Assembly (NCBI GenBank): GCA_022824525.1
Contig: JAJDZT010000052.1
Span: 82,047 to 146,046, forward strand
Direction of reading: 5' to 3'
Length of the DNA: 64,000 nucleotides
Source: Silicimonas sp.
GTDB lineage: Bacteria; Pseudomonadota; Alphaproteobacteria; Rhodobacterales; Rhodobacteraceae
Below are positions 1-7,532 of the stretch, piece by piece. The position numbers and the translations under genes were made by a program. Each line of letters begins with the position of its first letter. Position 1 is the first letter of the stretch. Below the pieces are notes generated by a model. The model was given only the letters and a program-made list of their open reading frames with translations. It did not search any database and was not told the DNA's origin.

Positions 1-116
1 TAGAGAGCCCGCTTCCGAAGGAGCGCCCGCTCGATATCCGCGACAGCCGGGAATTCATCGAGGTCGCCCACCGCGTCCGCGACGGGCTGCGCGCCGGACA
101 TGGGGACGAGTTGTGA
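1..116 (+). CDS. ABC transporter ATP-binding protein, C-terminal end only (truncated by window edge)
   Basis: Only the last 37 codons are inside the window, read from base 3, ending at the TGA at 114-116. The tail contains DIRDSREFIEVAHRVRDGL, which resembles the C-terminus of SsuB/TauB/ThiZ-type ATPases (typically DI-x-S-x-EF followed by a helix). No Walker motif is visible because the body lies upstream of the window. The next gene begins with a GTG that overlaps this stop (GTGA), and two permeases and a binding protein follow, so this is very likely the ATPase of the same import operon. The call rests on context more than on sequence. Confidence 0.55.
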   Translation, partial: ESPLPKERPLDIRDSREFIEVAHRVRDGLRAGHGDEL

Positions 117-544
117 CGGCCTCACCGCAAATCCGCCGCGCCGGGCCGGACGACGTGCCGACCATCTCGCGCATCGTGAACGACTGGATCGACCGGACGG
201 ATTGGATGCCGCGCGTCCATGCCCGTGAAACACTTGAGGGCTTCATCGCCGAGGCGCTGCCCGACCGGGAAATCTATCTGATCGGCGACCCGGCGGAAGG
301 CTATCTCTCGCTCGACCCCGCCACTAGTCATATCGGCGCGCTTTACCTCGACCGGCCGGGGCGGGGGCTGGGCAAAGCGCTGCTCGACCGGGCCAAGACG
401 GGGCGGGCATACCTGCAACTGCGCACCCACGAGCCGAATGCCGCCGCCCAGCGGTTCTACCGGCGCGAAGGTTTCGAGGTTGCAGAGCGCATCGCCGATG
501 GCGGAGACGGGCTGCCGGAACTTCGGATGGAGTGGCACGGATGA
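113..544 (+). CDS. GNAT-family N-acetyltransferase inside an ABC transporter operon
   Basis: A 143-residue protein of normal single-domain GNAT length. The acetyl-CoA pyrophosphate-binding loop is RPGRGLGKAL at residues 81-90 (R/Q-x-x-G-x-G/A pattern), and the C-terminal half has the usual N-x-x-A-x-x-F-Y-x-x-x-G-F motif (about 109-121). It probably transfers an acetyl group from acetyl-CoA to a small cytoplasmic amine; the substrate cannot be read from the sequence. The GTG start overlaps the ATPase stop (GTGA), and its own TGA overlaps the permease ATG (ATGA), so it is translationally coupled on both sides. This placement suggests it acts on the imported substrate or a derivative, which is inference. 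Confidence 0.85.
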   Translation: MTASPQIRRAGPDDVPTISRIVNDWIDRTDWMPRVHARETLEGFIAEALPDREIYLIGDPAEGYLSLDPATSHIGALYLDRPGRGLGKALLDRAKTGRAYLQLRTHEPNAAAQRFYRREGFEVAERIADGGDGLPELRMEWHG

Positions 545-1473
545 CCCGCCTGCTTCCGGTTCTGACGGTTCTGCTGGCGATTGTCGCACTCTGGTACGCG
601 GCGGTCGCGCCGATGAACATCCGACAGGCGCTCGACATGGCGGAACGCGGGGGCGCCGTCGTGGTTCCCGAGGGCAGCCGGGTGCGCAGCGAGACCTCGG
701 TCTGGACGCTGATGGCGCAGAACACGGGCGAAATAGCTCGCGGCTACGCGCTTGATCGGCCGCGTCTGCCAACGCCTGTGCAGGTGGGCGCAGAGCTTTG
801 GAAGACGACCGGCGAAATGGCATTGCGAGGCCGCGCCTTTTCCACGCGAAGCCTGATTTACCACGGTTGGATCACATTGCAGTCGACGCTTTTCGGCTTC
901 GCGCTGGGCACCGCCATCGGCATCCTCGGCGCGGTCGGGATCGTTTATTCGCGCACCATGGAGATGAGCGTCATGCCATGGGCCATCATCAGCCAGACTG
1001 TGCCTATCGTGGCGCTCGCGCCGATGATCATCGTTCTGTCATCACAGCTTGGCATCGAGGAACGCGCGGTGCCGAAGGCGATCATCTCGGCCTATCTCTG
1101 CTTCTTCCCGGTGCTGGTTGGGATGGTGAAAGGATTGAGGTCGCCCAGCCGCGAACAGCTCGACCTCTTGCGCACCTACAATGCCGGGGGCTTCGCGTCC
1201 TTCCTGAAGCTCAGACTGCCTGCCTCGGTGCCGTATCTTTTCACCTCGCTCAAGATCGGTGTCGCGGCCGCGCTGGTCGGAACCATCGTGGGCGAATTGC
1301 CGACCGGTGCGATCAGCGGTCTCGGCGCGCGCATCCTGATCGGTGATCAGTTCGGGACACCGCTGGCGATATGGGCGGCGCTCTTCGCGGCCGCGATCCT
1401 CGCCGGTGCGCTGGTGACCCTGATCGGGTGGCTCCAAGGCTTGGCGATGCGACGCATGGGGGTCCGGGCATGA
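541..1473 (+). CDS. ABC transporter permease (NMT1/THI5-type importer), subunit 1
   Basis: A 310-residue inner-membrane permease of the binding-protein-dependent family. An N-terminal helix (about residues 3-22) is followed by roughly 70 polar residues, then the core helices and the cytoplasmic EAA-type coupling loop around LRTYNAGGFASFLKLRLPA. It forms the translocation channel with the next gene product. ATG 541 is chosen because it overlaps the upstream TGA; an in-frame ATG at 532 exists but lies inside the acetyltransferase gene. The extended N-terminus is longer than in SsuC/TauC-type permeases. The substrate is inferred from the binding protein to be pyrimidine- or vitamin-precursor-like. 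Confidence 0.85.
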   Translation: MTRLLPVLTVLLAIVALWYAAVAPMNIRQALDMAERGGAVVVPEGSRVRSETSVWTLMAQNTGEIARGYALDRPRLPTPVQVGAELWKTTGEMALRGRAFSTRSLIYHGWITLQSTLFGFALGTAIGILGAVGIVYSRTMEMSVMPWAIISQTVPIVALAPMIIVLSSQLGIEERAVPKAIISAYLCFFPVLVGMVKGLRSPSREQLDLLRTYNAGGFASFLKLRLPASVPYLFTSLKIGVAAALVGTIVGELPTGAISGLGARILIGDQFGTPLAIWAALFAAAILAGALVTLIGWLQGLAMRRMGVRA

Positions 1474-2312
1474 GCATGACGACCGCGATTGTCTTCTGGC
1501 TGCTTGCCTGGGGCATGAACATGCAACTTGCGCGGTCTGGGTGGCGGGACCATCGTCTGGTGCGGATTTTCGTGCCGGTTCTTTTCGGCGTCAGCTTGCT
1601 GGTTCTGTGGGAGGCCGCGGTCAAGAGTTTCAATGTCTCACCGGTCATCCTGCCCGCACCGACGGACATTGCGACCCGGTTCATGGCGGAGACGGCAACC
1701 CTTTGGGAGGATTTCGTACAGACCGTTCTGAAGGGCGCGCTTTCGGGATACCTGATCGGATGCAGTGCCGCCTTCCTGACCGCTATCGCAATCGACCGGT
1801 CGCGTTTCCTGACAGCCGGACTTTTGCCCATTGGCAACTTCGTGGCGGCCTTGCCGATCATCGGGATCGCGCCGATCCTTGTCAGCTGGTTCGGGTTCGA
1901 CTGGCAATCCAAGGCTGCCGTGGTTGTCGTGATGGTCTTCTTCCCCATGCTGGTGAACACGGTGCAGGGGCTGGCCGAGGCGAGTGCCATGCAGAAAGAC
2001 CTGATGCGCACCTATGCGGCCGGGTATTTTCAGACGCTTCTGAAGCTGAGATTGCCGGCGGCGATGCCGTTCATTTTCAACGGGCTCAAGATTGCAACGA
2101 CGCTTGCACTGATTGGTGCTATTGTTGCTGAATATTTCGGCTCGCCCACGCGGGGCATGGGGTTTCGCATTTCCACCGGCGTCGGCAGCTTGTCGATCGA
2201 TCTTGTTTGGGCTGAAATAGCCGTGGCTGCTTTGACGGGTTCCGCAGCTTACGGCCTTGTGGCGTTTTTCGAGAAACGCCTGACCTTCTGGCACCCGTCA
2301 CAACGACAATAA
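1470..2312 (+). CDS. ABC transporter permease (NMT1/THI5-type importer), subunit 2
   Basis: A 280-residue membrane permease paralogous to the preceding one. The EAA-like loop reads MRTYAAGYFQTLLKLRLPAA, nearly parallel to the LRTYNAGGFASF loop of subunit 1, so the channel is a heterodimer of related subunits. ATG 1470 overlaps the upstream stop (ATGA at 1470-1473); a longer in-frame reading beginning at 1371 would overlap the previous gene by about 100 bases and is rejected. Helices are predicted at residues 5-15, 32-47 and through the core. Seventeen bases separate it from the binding-protein gene, which has its own GGGGAG ribosome-binding site. Confidence 0.87.
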   Translation: MSMTTAIVFWLLAWGMNMQLARSGWRDHRLVRIFVPVLFGVSLLVLWEAAVKSFNVSPVILPAPTDIATRFMAETATLWEDFVQTVLKGALSGYLIGCSAAFLTAIAIDRSRFLTAGLLPIGNFVAALPIIGIAPILVSWFGFDWQSKAAVVVVMVFFPMLVNTVQGLAEASAMQKDLMRTYAAGYFQTLLKLRLPAAMPFIFNGLKIATTLALIGAIVAEYFGSPTRGMGFRISTGVGSLSIDLVWAEIAVAALTGSAAYGLVAFFEKRLTFWHPSQRQ

Positions 2313-2329
2313 CTCCGGGGAGTTGAGAC

Positions 2330-3316
2330 ATGGGAAAGTATCTGGTTACCGCTGCCGCATTGGCTTTTGGCGCGAGCGCCGCGCAGGCTGCCGATGACAT
2401 TACGCTGCAGCTCAAGTGGGTCACGCAGGCCCAGTTCGCGGGCTACTACGTGGCGCTGCAAAGGGGCTACTACGAAGAAGAAGACCTGAACGTCACGATC
2501 AAGCCGGGTGGCCCCGACATCGCGCCGCCGCAGGTCGTCGCCGGTGGGGGCGCTGACGTGCTTGTCGAATGGATGCCAGCCGCCCTTGCGGCGCGCGAAA
2601 AGGGTCTTCCGCTTGTCAACATCGCGCAGCCGTTCAAGTCGTCCGGCATGCAGCTCACCTGCTGGAAGGACAGCGGGATCGCGAGCCCGGAGGATTTCGC
2701 GGGCAAAACGCTCGGCGTCTGGTTCTTCGGCAACGAGTTTCCGTTCATGTCGTGGATGAGCCAGCTTGGCATCGAAACCGATGGAGCGGATGACAACGGT
2801 GTGGCCGTGCTCAAGCAGGGCTTCAACGTGGACCCGCTGTTGCAGCGCCAGGCCGACTGTATCTCGACGATGACCTATAACGAGTACTGGCAGGTGATCG
2901 ATGCCGGTGTTTCACCCGACGATCTGATCACCTTCAAGTACGAGGATCAGGGCGTCGCCACGCTGGAAGACGGGCTTTACGTTCTGGAAGACCGTCTGGA
3001 AGAGGACGGGTTCGCCGACAAGATGACCCGCTTTGTCCGCGCGTCGATGAAGGGCTGGAAATGGGCCGAGGAAAACCCGGAAATCGCAGCGATGATCGTG
3101 CTCGACTATGACGAGACAGGTGCGCAGACCGAACAGCATCAGGTTCGCATGATGGGCGAAATCGCGAAGCTGACGGCAGGTTCCGACGGTGCTCTGGATC
3201 CCGCAGACTATGAGCGGACGGTGGCTTCGCTTCTCTCGGGCGGTTCCGATCCGGTCATAACGAAAGCGCCTGAAGGTGCCTGGACACACGCCATCACCGA
3301 CGCTGCTCTGAACTGA
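2330..3316 (+). CDS. ABC transporter substrate-binding protein, NMT1/THI5-like (pyrimidine/HMP or riboflavin type)
   Basis: A 328-residue periplasmic protein with a signal peptide (about residues 1-20, cleavage near AQA-ADD). The mature protein opens with LQLKWVTQAQFAGYYVAL and carries the long conserved stretches GVWFFGNEFPFMSWM and ADCISTMTYNEYWQ, typical of the ThiY/RibY group that binds formylaminopyrimidine, hydroxymethylpyrimidine or riboflavin. It should deliver a heteroaromatic ligand to the two upstream permeases. Related transporters also occur beside pyrimidine-degradation genes in this bacterial group, so a uracil- or hydantoin-like ligand is possible. It is the last gene of the operon and is followed by a strong terminator. 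Confidence 0.85.
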   Translation: MGKYLVTAAALAFGASAAQAADDITLQLKWVTQAQFAGYYVALQRGYYEEEDLNVTIKPGGPDIAPPQVVAGGGADVLVEWMPAALAAREKGLPLVNIAQPFKSSGMQLTCWKDSGIASPEDFAGKTLGVWFFGNEFPFMSWMSQLGIETDGADDNGVAVLKQGFNVDPLLQRQADCISTMTYNEYWQVIDAGVSPDDLITFKYEDQGVATLEDGLYVLEDRLEEDGFADKMTRFVRASMKGWKWAEENPEIAAMIVLDYDETGAQTEQHQVRMMGEIAKLTAGSDGALDPADYERTVASLLSGGSDPVITKAPEGAWTHAITDAALN

Positions 3317-3339
3317 TCAGCATCAGGAATTCTTGAAGC

Positions 3340-3371
3340 GGCGCGCAGTCTTCTGCGCGCCGTTTACTTTT
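3340..3371 (+). terminator. Rho-independent terminator of the first ABC operon
   Basis: GGCGCGCAG (3340-3348), loop TCTT, CTGCGCGCC (3353-3361): a perfect 9-bp stem followed by GTTTACTTTT. It lies 24 bases after the binding-protein stop codon. Confidence 0.85.
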
Positions 3372-3441
3372 GGGTAAGCAAAAATCCACCGAATTCTGTG
3401 GCTTGCACGCCGCATTGCTAAAATGCACGCCATTAGCGGCT

Positions 3442-3608
3442 TTGGTGACAAGCCGCGTGCTGCTTATAGTGTGACCAAGAGCGCGGGAGAAACCTGCGCC
3501 GATAGGCAGGATTTTGGACATGACTCAGTTTGTGAGGTTGGCCCTCAGGGGCGGGAGAGACCGTCAACGTGCCTGGACGATATGGCGCAACTGGTGGCGT
3601 CGCGCTCT
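3442..3608 (+). ncRNA. Possible structured RNA with its own promoter, family unknown
   Basis: The 473-base gap between 3317 and 3789 has no convincing gene. TTGGTG (3442-3447), 17 bases and TATAGT (3465-3470) look like a -35/-10 pair. Downstream, AGAGCGCG (3478-3485) pairs perfectly with CGCGCTCT (3601-3608), nested inside it GCGCC (3496-3500) can pair with GGCGC (3584-3588), and local hairpins CCTGC/GCAGG and TGAGG/CCTCA lie within. This suggests a closed rod about 130 nt long. No T-rich terminator follows directly. I do not recognise 6S, SRP, tmRNA or RNase P signatures. A 66-codon reading across the region lacks any family features. Confidence 0.25.
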
Positions 3609-3744
3609 CTAGGCGTGGAATGACAGCTGCGCTTTCGGGACGCCGAGTTGGCAGGTGTCTCGGGCAGTCGCGTGGCGCCGTGCGCGTTTGGTCACGGATA
3701 GCGCCGATTTTACAATAGATTGATTTGACGGGTTTGTCGGCCTG

Positions 3745-3783
3745 CCCGAATGGTCTACCCCTGCCAAGGGGCGCATTCGGGAG
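3745..3783 (+). promoter_or_regulatory. Hairpin that includes the ribosome-binding site of the next gene
   Basis: CCCGAATG (3745-3752) pairs with CATTCGGG (3774-3781), and an inner CCCCT/AGGGG helix sits within the loop. The Shine-Dalgarno GGGAG (3779-3783) of the gene starting at 3790 overlaps the 3' arm, so the folded leader should hide the site. It could act as an RNA thermometer or protein-binding element. This is inference from base pairing only. Confidence 0.45.
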
Positions 3784-3789
3784 TTTTCA

Positions 3790-4539
3790 ATGGGCGAAGG
3801 CGACCTTGGTCTTCTCTACCTTCTCATTATTTCCCTTCCCTACATCGTGGTCGGGATCCTCTTGCTGTTCGGCCTGCTGCTTCTGACGCGGAAGTCGCGC
3901 GGGGCAAAGATCGGCGGTGGGATTGTCTTCGCGTTGACCCTGTTCGGTGTGATTGGCGTGCCGTTGCTGAAAGCACTCGATCAGGCGAGCCTGAAGAAGT
4001 CGTTCATTGCCGATGCGCTTTTGCCTGATGCGATCCCGATGCAGGACGCAACGGTTCTGGTTGTGGCCGTGGGCGCACCGAACTGTAACGAGATCTGCCC
4101 GGACATGATCGCAGGCGGGCACGCCTCGCGTGTCGTCGAAGTCTCCATTCGTGCGGGCGAGCAGGAGGAGATTTACCGGAAAGGCGCGATGGACATTAGC
4201 AGCCTGAGCGGGCGCGTTTGGGATGATGGGCGTTTGGGATTCGATATCGAACCTGTAGGTGCCGACATCGACTACGTTCTTTTCACCGAGAACCATTGGC
4301 TGGCGTATCACGATCCGGACTCGTTTTTGCAGTTTCCGGAAAACGCCTATGCCGGGTTTTTCCTGTTCCGTGTCGAGGATGCGCGGGCCTTTGACATCTC
4401 GGAATCAGAACTTGTCCTTCGCATCTATCAATCACCGCAGATGGAACCTTGGAACTTCTGGTTCTCACCGGGGCAGGGCGTTTTGACCGTGCCCAGCGAT
4501 GAAGAGATCGGGGAGCTTATCGCCAGTCGGTTGCAGTAG
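3790..4539 (+). CDS. Hypothetical membrane-anchored protein
   Basis: A 249-residue protein that I do not recognise. Two hydrophobic helices occupy about residues 7-33 and 41-62, separated by a short RKSRGAK loop, leaving a soluble C-terminal domain of roughly 180 residues. Positive charges between the helices suggest a cytoplasmic hairpin, which would place the long C-terminal domain outside the inner membrane. That domain has one cysteine pair (PNCNEICPD, about residues 97-105) that could form a disulfide, and no catalytic motif that I can name. The gene is monocistronic, and its ribosome-binding site is inside a hairpin, so expression may be conditional. Confidence 0.6.
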   Translation: MGEGDLGLLYLLIISLPYIVVGILLLFGLLLLTRKSRGAKIGGGIVFALTLFGVIGVPLLKALDQASLKKSFIADALLPDAIPMQDATVLVVAVGAPNCNEICPDMIAGGHASRVVEVSIRAGEQEEIYRKGAMDISSLSGRVWDDGRLGFDIEPVGADIDYVLFTENHWLAYHDPDSFLQFPENAYAGFFLFRVEDARAFDISESELVLRIYQSPQMEPWNFWFSPGQGVLTVPSDEEIGELIASRLQ

Positions 4540-4852
4540 GAGGCCTTGATAGGGCGCACGCGTCTGTCGCCCCTCGGGTTATCCGAACGACATCTGACCG
4601 CTGCTGAGCGGTTGTTGGAATGCGCGATCTTGCGATCTGGTTAGGAGAATGACGGGCCCGCCAATTTGGGCCTTTCCGATATGTCCTCGCGTGCCAAGCG
4701 AGGAAAGCGCTGGTCTTTCGCCCCCGCGAACGAGGGTCGGAGGTCCGATTGCGAGCGCCGCTGTTCCGGCGCAAGGAAGCTTCGGGCGAGAGGGTCCTCC
4801 ATGGAGGTTGAGGTTTCATGACACCTGCGCGCGCAGGGGAGCAGAACCCCGT
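4540..4852. other. Intergenic stretch between convergent genes, hairpins only
   Basis: No supported gene in 313 bases. A hairpin ACCGCT-GCTG-AGCGGT (4597-4612) followed by TGTT may be a weak terminator for the hypothetical gene. A second hairpin, TCCTCGC-N7-GCGAGGA, spans 4684-4704. Nothing resembling tRNA was seen. Confidence 0.5.
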
Positions 4853-5503
4853 CTATGTGTCCCAGTCCACGTCGAACTTGGTGACAAGGGCCTGCACCTG
4901 ATCGTTGCTCAAGCCTTTTGGAGTCAGACCCCGGGTCATCATGGCGAGGCGCGCGGTGTCTTCCAGTTCCTCGATTGCGTTGCAGGCCGCTTCCACGTCC
5001 TTGCCGGCAACGACGGGTCCGTGATTGGCGAGCATGACGGCAGATCGCTTCCCCGCCAGCCCGCGTACAGCGTCGCCCATGGCCGGGTCGCCGGGAAGGA
5101 AGAAGGGAAGAAGCTTCACCCGCCCGAGCTTCATGATCGCGTAAGGTGTCAGCGGGGGCAGGAAGTTCTCCGCGTCCACGTCAGGCATCATCGACAACGC
5201 GACGGAGTGGCAGGAATGGAGATGCACGACCGCACCTGCCGTGCTGCGCGTGTCATAGAATGCGGTGTGAAGGGGCATTTCCTTTGTCGGCGGATCTCCA
5301 TCGATCAAGGTTCCCGTCGCGTCGAAGCGACTGAGGCGCGCCGGGTCGAGCCGCCCGAAACTGGTGCCGGTGGGAGAGACGAGGAGGCCGCCATCCTGAG
5401 TCCGCGCCGAAATGTTCCCGGTGGAGCCACCGGTCAGGCCCCGGTCGAACATGGATTTCGCCAGAACGCAGATCAGTTCGCGAAGGGCAGCCTCGGCACT
5501 CAT
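4853..5503 (-). CDS. otnC: 3-oxo-tetronate 4-phosphate decarboxylase, class II aldolase family
   Basis: A 216-residue member of the class II aldolase/adducin family. The metal-binding HLH motif is visible (AVVHLHSCHS, residues 91-100), as is the N-terminal GLTGGSTGNISAR phosphate-binding segment (22-34) and a later NHG (about 160-162). In the otn pathway it decarboxylates 3-oxo-tetronate 4-phosphate to dihydroxyacetone phosphate. The ATG at 5503 overlaps the otnK stop by four bases, so the two are translationally coupled, and it is this pairing that separates it from fuculose-phosphate aldolase relatives. A longer reading to 6133 belongs to another frame of otnK. Confidence 0.85.
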   Translation of the reverse strand: MSAEAALRELICVLAKSMFDRGLTGGSTGNISARTQDGGLLVSPTGTSFGRLDPARLSRFDATGTLIDGDPPTKEMPLHTAFYDTRSTAGAVVHLHSCHSVALSMMPDVDAENFLPPLTPYAIMKLGRVKLLPFFLPGDPAMGDAVRGLAGKRSAVMLANHGPVVAGKDVEAACNAIEELEDTARLAMMTRGLTPKGLSNDQVQALVTKFDVDWDT

Positions 5504-6771
5504 GTTGTTTCCAGATTGATGAGGGCGTCGGCAAAGAACGTTTCCGCGCCGAAATTGCCCGATTTGAGCGTCAGTGCGATATCGTGGCCGCCGGATTGGC
5601 AGAAGGTCCAGGGCACGCCCGGGGCGATCTCGGCCCCGATGGTCAGTTGCGTGACGCCAAGCGCCTTGGTGACCGCGCCGGAGGTTTCGCCACCTGCCAC
5701 CACGAAACGGCGCGCGCCCTTGTCGCGCGCGGCCGTCGCGCAGGCTGCGAGCACGTCTTCGACGAGGGCACCAGCCTTGGCGACGCCGAGTTGTTCCTGT
5801 GCGGCCTTCACCTCCGCCGGGTCTGCGGTGGCGTAGATCAGGGGTTTGGTTTTCAGGTTCTGCGCGGCGAGCCAGTCGAGCGCCGCGCCCGGTCCGTCTT
5901 TTGCAAGCGCCAACGGATCGAGCCGGAAGCTGGGCGCACCGGTGGATTGATATGCCGCGACCTGCGCGCGCGTCATGACAGAGCAGCTTCCCGACAGCAA
6001 AACCGTATCTGCTGCCAAATGCGGGGCCGTGACCCCGTCCGCGTCCGCCGCCAGCAATCCGTCCGCGATGTAGAGTTGCGGGAGCGGCATGGCCACGGCG
6101 CTGCCCCCTGTCATCAAGACCATGTCGCGGCACGCGTCCGCGATGATGCCAAGGTCTTCATCCGCCACGGCGTCGACCACCACATGGGCAACACCGTCTG
6201 CCTTGAGTGCGGCCAGCTTGTCCCGCAATGCCTCCGCGCCCTTCGCGACGGTCAAACGGTCCGCAAGGCCCACGGGGCGCGTGACCTGCGGTGCAAGGAG
6301 CCGCATGAGGTTGCTGTCGCGCATCGGCGTCAGCGGGTGATCTTTCATTGGACTTTCGGCGAGCGGTTGCTGGCCGACAAAGAGGTTGCCCATGAAGATC
6401 GACCGGCCGTTTTCAGGAAAGGCGGGGCAGTAGATCGTCTGGTCGGTGCCAAGCTCCTGCATGAGTGCTTCGGCGACCGGTCCGATATTGCCCTCGGCCG
6501 TGCTGTCAAAGGTCGAGCAGTATTTCCAGAAAAACCGTGTGGCCCCCGCAGTCTTCAGCCAATCCAGAGCAGCGCGTGTGTCGGCCACGGCCTCGGCCAC
6601 CGGGGCCGTGCGGGACTTGAGGGCGATGACTTCGAAGGCGGCTGTGTCCACCGGCGCGGTTTCGGGCACTCCGATGCGAAGGCTCACCTTGATGCCCGAA
6701 CGCGCGAGAAGTCCGGCCAGATCGGTCGCGCCGGTAAAATCGTCGGCGATACAGCCCATCAGCGTCGGCAT
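5500..6771 (-). CDS. otnK: 3-oxo-tetronate kinase (four-carbon acid sugar kinase, DUF1537 family)
   Basis: A 423-residue kinase of normal family length. The N-terminal substrate domain opens with CIADDFTGATDLAG (residues 7-20), the hallmark of the DUF1537/Otn/Dtn/Ltn kinases, and the C-terminal nucleotide domain carries VVAGGETSGAV near residue 366. It phosphorylates 3-oxo-tetronate (from erythronate or threonate oxidation) with ATP, giving the substrate of OtnC. It sits 65 bases after livF on the same strand and may be co-transcribed with the transporter. The tetronate dehydrogenase and the OtnI isomerase that usually complete the pathway are not in this window. Confidence 0.88.
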   Translation of the reverse strand: MPTLMGCIADDFTGATDLAGLLARSGIKVSLRIGVPETAPVDTAAFEVIALKSRTAPVAEAVADTRAALDWLKTAGATRFFWKYCSTFDSTAEGNIGPVAEALMQELGTDQTIYCPAFPENGRSIFMGNLFVGQQPLAESPMKDHPLTPMRDSNLMRLLAPQVTRPVGLADRLTVAKGAEALRDKLAALKADGVAHVVVDAVADEDLGIIADACRDMVLMTGGSAVAMPLPQLYIADGLLAADADGVTAPHLAADTVLLSGSCSVMTRAQVAAYQSTGAPSFRLDPLALAKDGPGAALDWLAAQNLKTKPLIYATADPAEVKAAQEQLGVAKAGALVEDVLAACATAARDKGARRFVVAGGETSGAVTKALGVTQLTIGAEIAPGVPWTFCQSGGHDIALTLKSGNFGAETFFADALINLETT

Positions 6772-6836
6772 GGCTCAGAATTCCCTTAGGTATTGCGTCT
6801 CATTGCTACGGCAGCGGGCGCAGCGGCGCAATCAGA

Positions 6837-7532
6837 TCAGACGCCGACGTATTTCTCGAGGAGCGTCCGGTCGCCCTGCAGATCCGCCACATCGACCGTT
6901 TCCCGCGCATGGCCGTTTTCGATGAACGTCACGCGGTCGGCGAGGGAAAGAACGGCGTCGATCCGCTGTTCGACAAGGATAATCGCCTGACCTTCGGCCC
7001 GGAGGGTTTCGACCGTTTCGCGGATAAGCTGGATCATCGAGGGTTGCAGCCCCTCGGTCGGCTCATCGAGCAGAAGCACCGAGGGTTCGAGACACAGCGC
7101 ACGCGCGGTGGTGAGCATCTGTTGCTCGCCGCCCGACAGCGTTTCGGCGCGCTGCGTGAGACGTTCGCGGAGGCGCGGAAACATGGTAAGCACACGTTCT
7201 CGCGTTTCTTTTCCTTTACCGCGGGTCATGAGGCCCACCTCAATATTCTCCGCGACTGTCATCTCTGTGAAAAGACGCCGTCCTTGCGGGACATAGCCGA
7301 TGCCACGTTTGGGCACCTCATGCGGGGGCAGAGCGCTGATGTCTTCTCCCGCCAGGGTGATGCGACCGGAGGTCAGCGGCAAAAGCCCCATGATCGCGCG
7401 GAGTGTCGTCGTTTTGCCAGCGCCGTTCCGACCGAGAAGGCAAAGCACTTCACCTGGGCGCGCCTCCAGCGACAGGTCGTAGAGAACCTGCACGGGGCCA
7501 TAGCCGGTGGAGATGTTCTCAAGCCTCAGCAT
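6837..7532 (-). CDS. livF: HAAT-type ABC transporter ATP-binding protein LivF
   Basis: A 231-residue ATPase with Walker A GRNGAGKTT (about residues 34-42), signature LSGGEQQM and Walker B VLLLDEPTEGL. The size and the LSGGEQQML signature are typical of LivF. With LivG it energises the membrane subunits LivH and LivM. Its start lies inside the end of livG (14-base overlap), indicating coupling. The ligand is not defined by the ATPase; because otnK-otnC follow on the same strand, a sugar acid is as plausible as an amino acid or amide. Confidence 0.9.
   Translation of the reverse strand: MLRLENISTGYGPVQVLYDLSLEARPGEVLCLLGRNGAGKTTTLRAIMGLLPLTSGRITLAGEDISALPPHEVPKRGIGYVPQGRRLFTEMTVAENIEVGLMTRGKGKETRERVLTMFPRLRERLTQRAETLSGGEQQMLTTARALCLEPSVLLLDEPTEGLQPSMIQLIRETVETLRAEGQAIILVEQRIDAVLSLADRVTFIENGHARETVDVADLQGDRTLLEKYVGV

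Noticed and set aside
3480-3580. Glycine riboswitch-like GGGAGA motifs
   Set aside because: Two GGGAGA segments occur, but the conserved CGCCGAAGG and GGAC core segments are absent, and no glycine-related gene follows.
3423-3623. 66-codon plus-strand ORF in the gap after the first ABC operon
   Set aside because: No ribosome-binding site or protein family features; the region shows RNA-like pairing instead.
4649-5836. Plus-strand reading antisense to otnC and otnK
   Set aside because: The opposite strand holds overlapping otnC and otnK with catalytic motifs.
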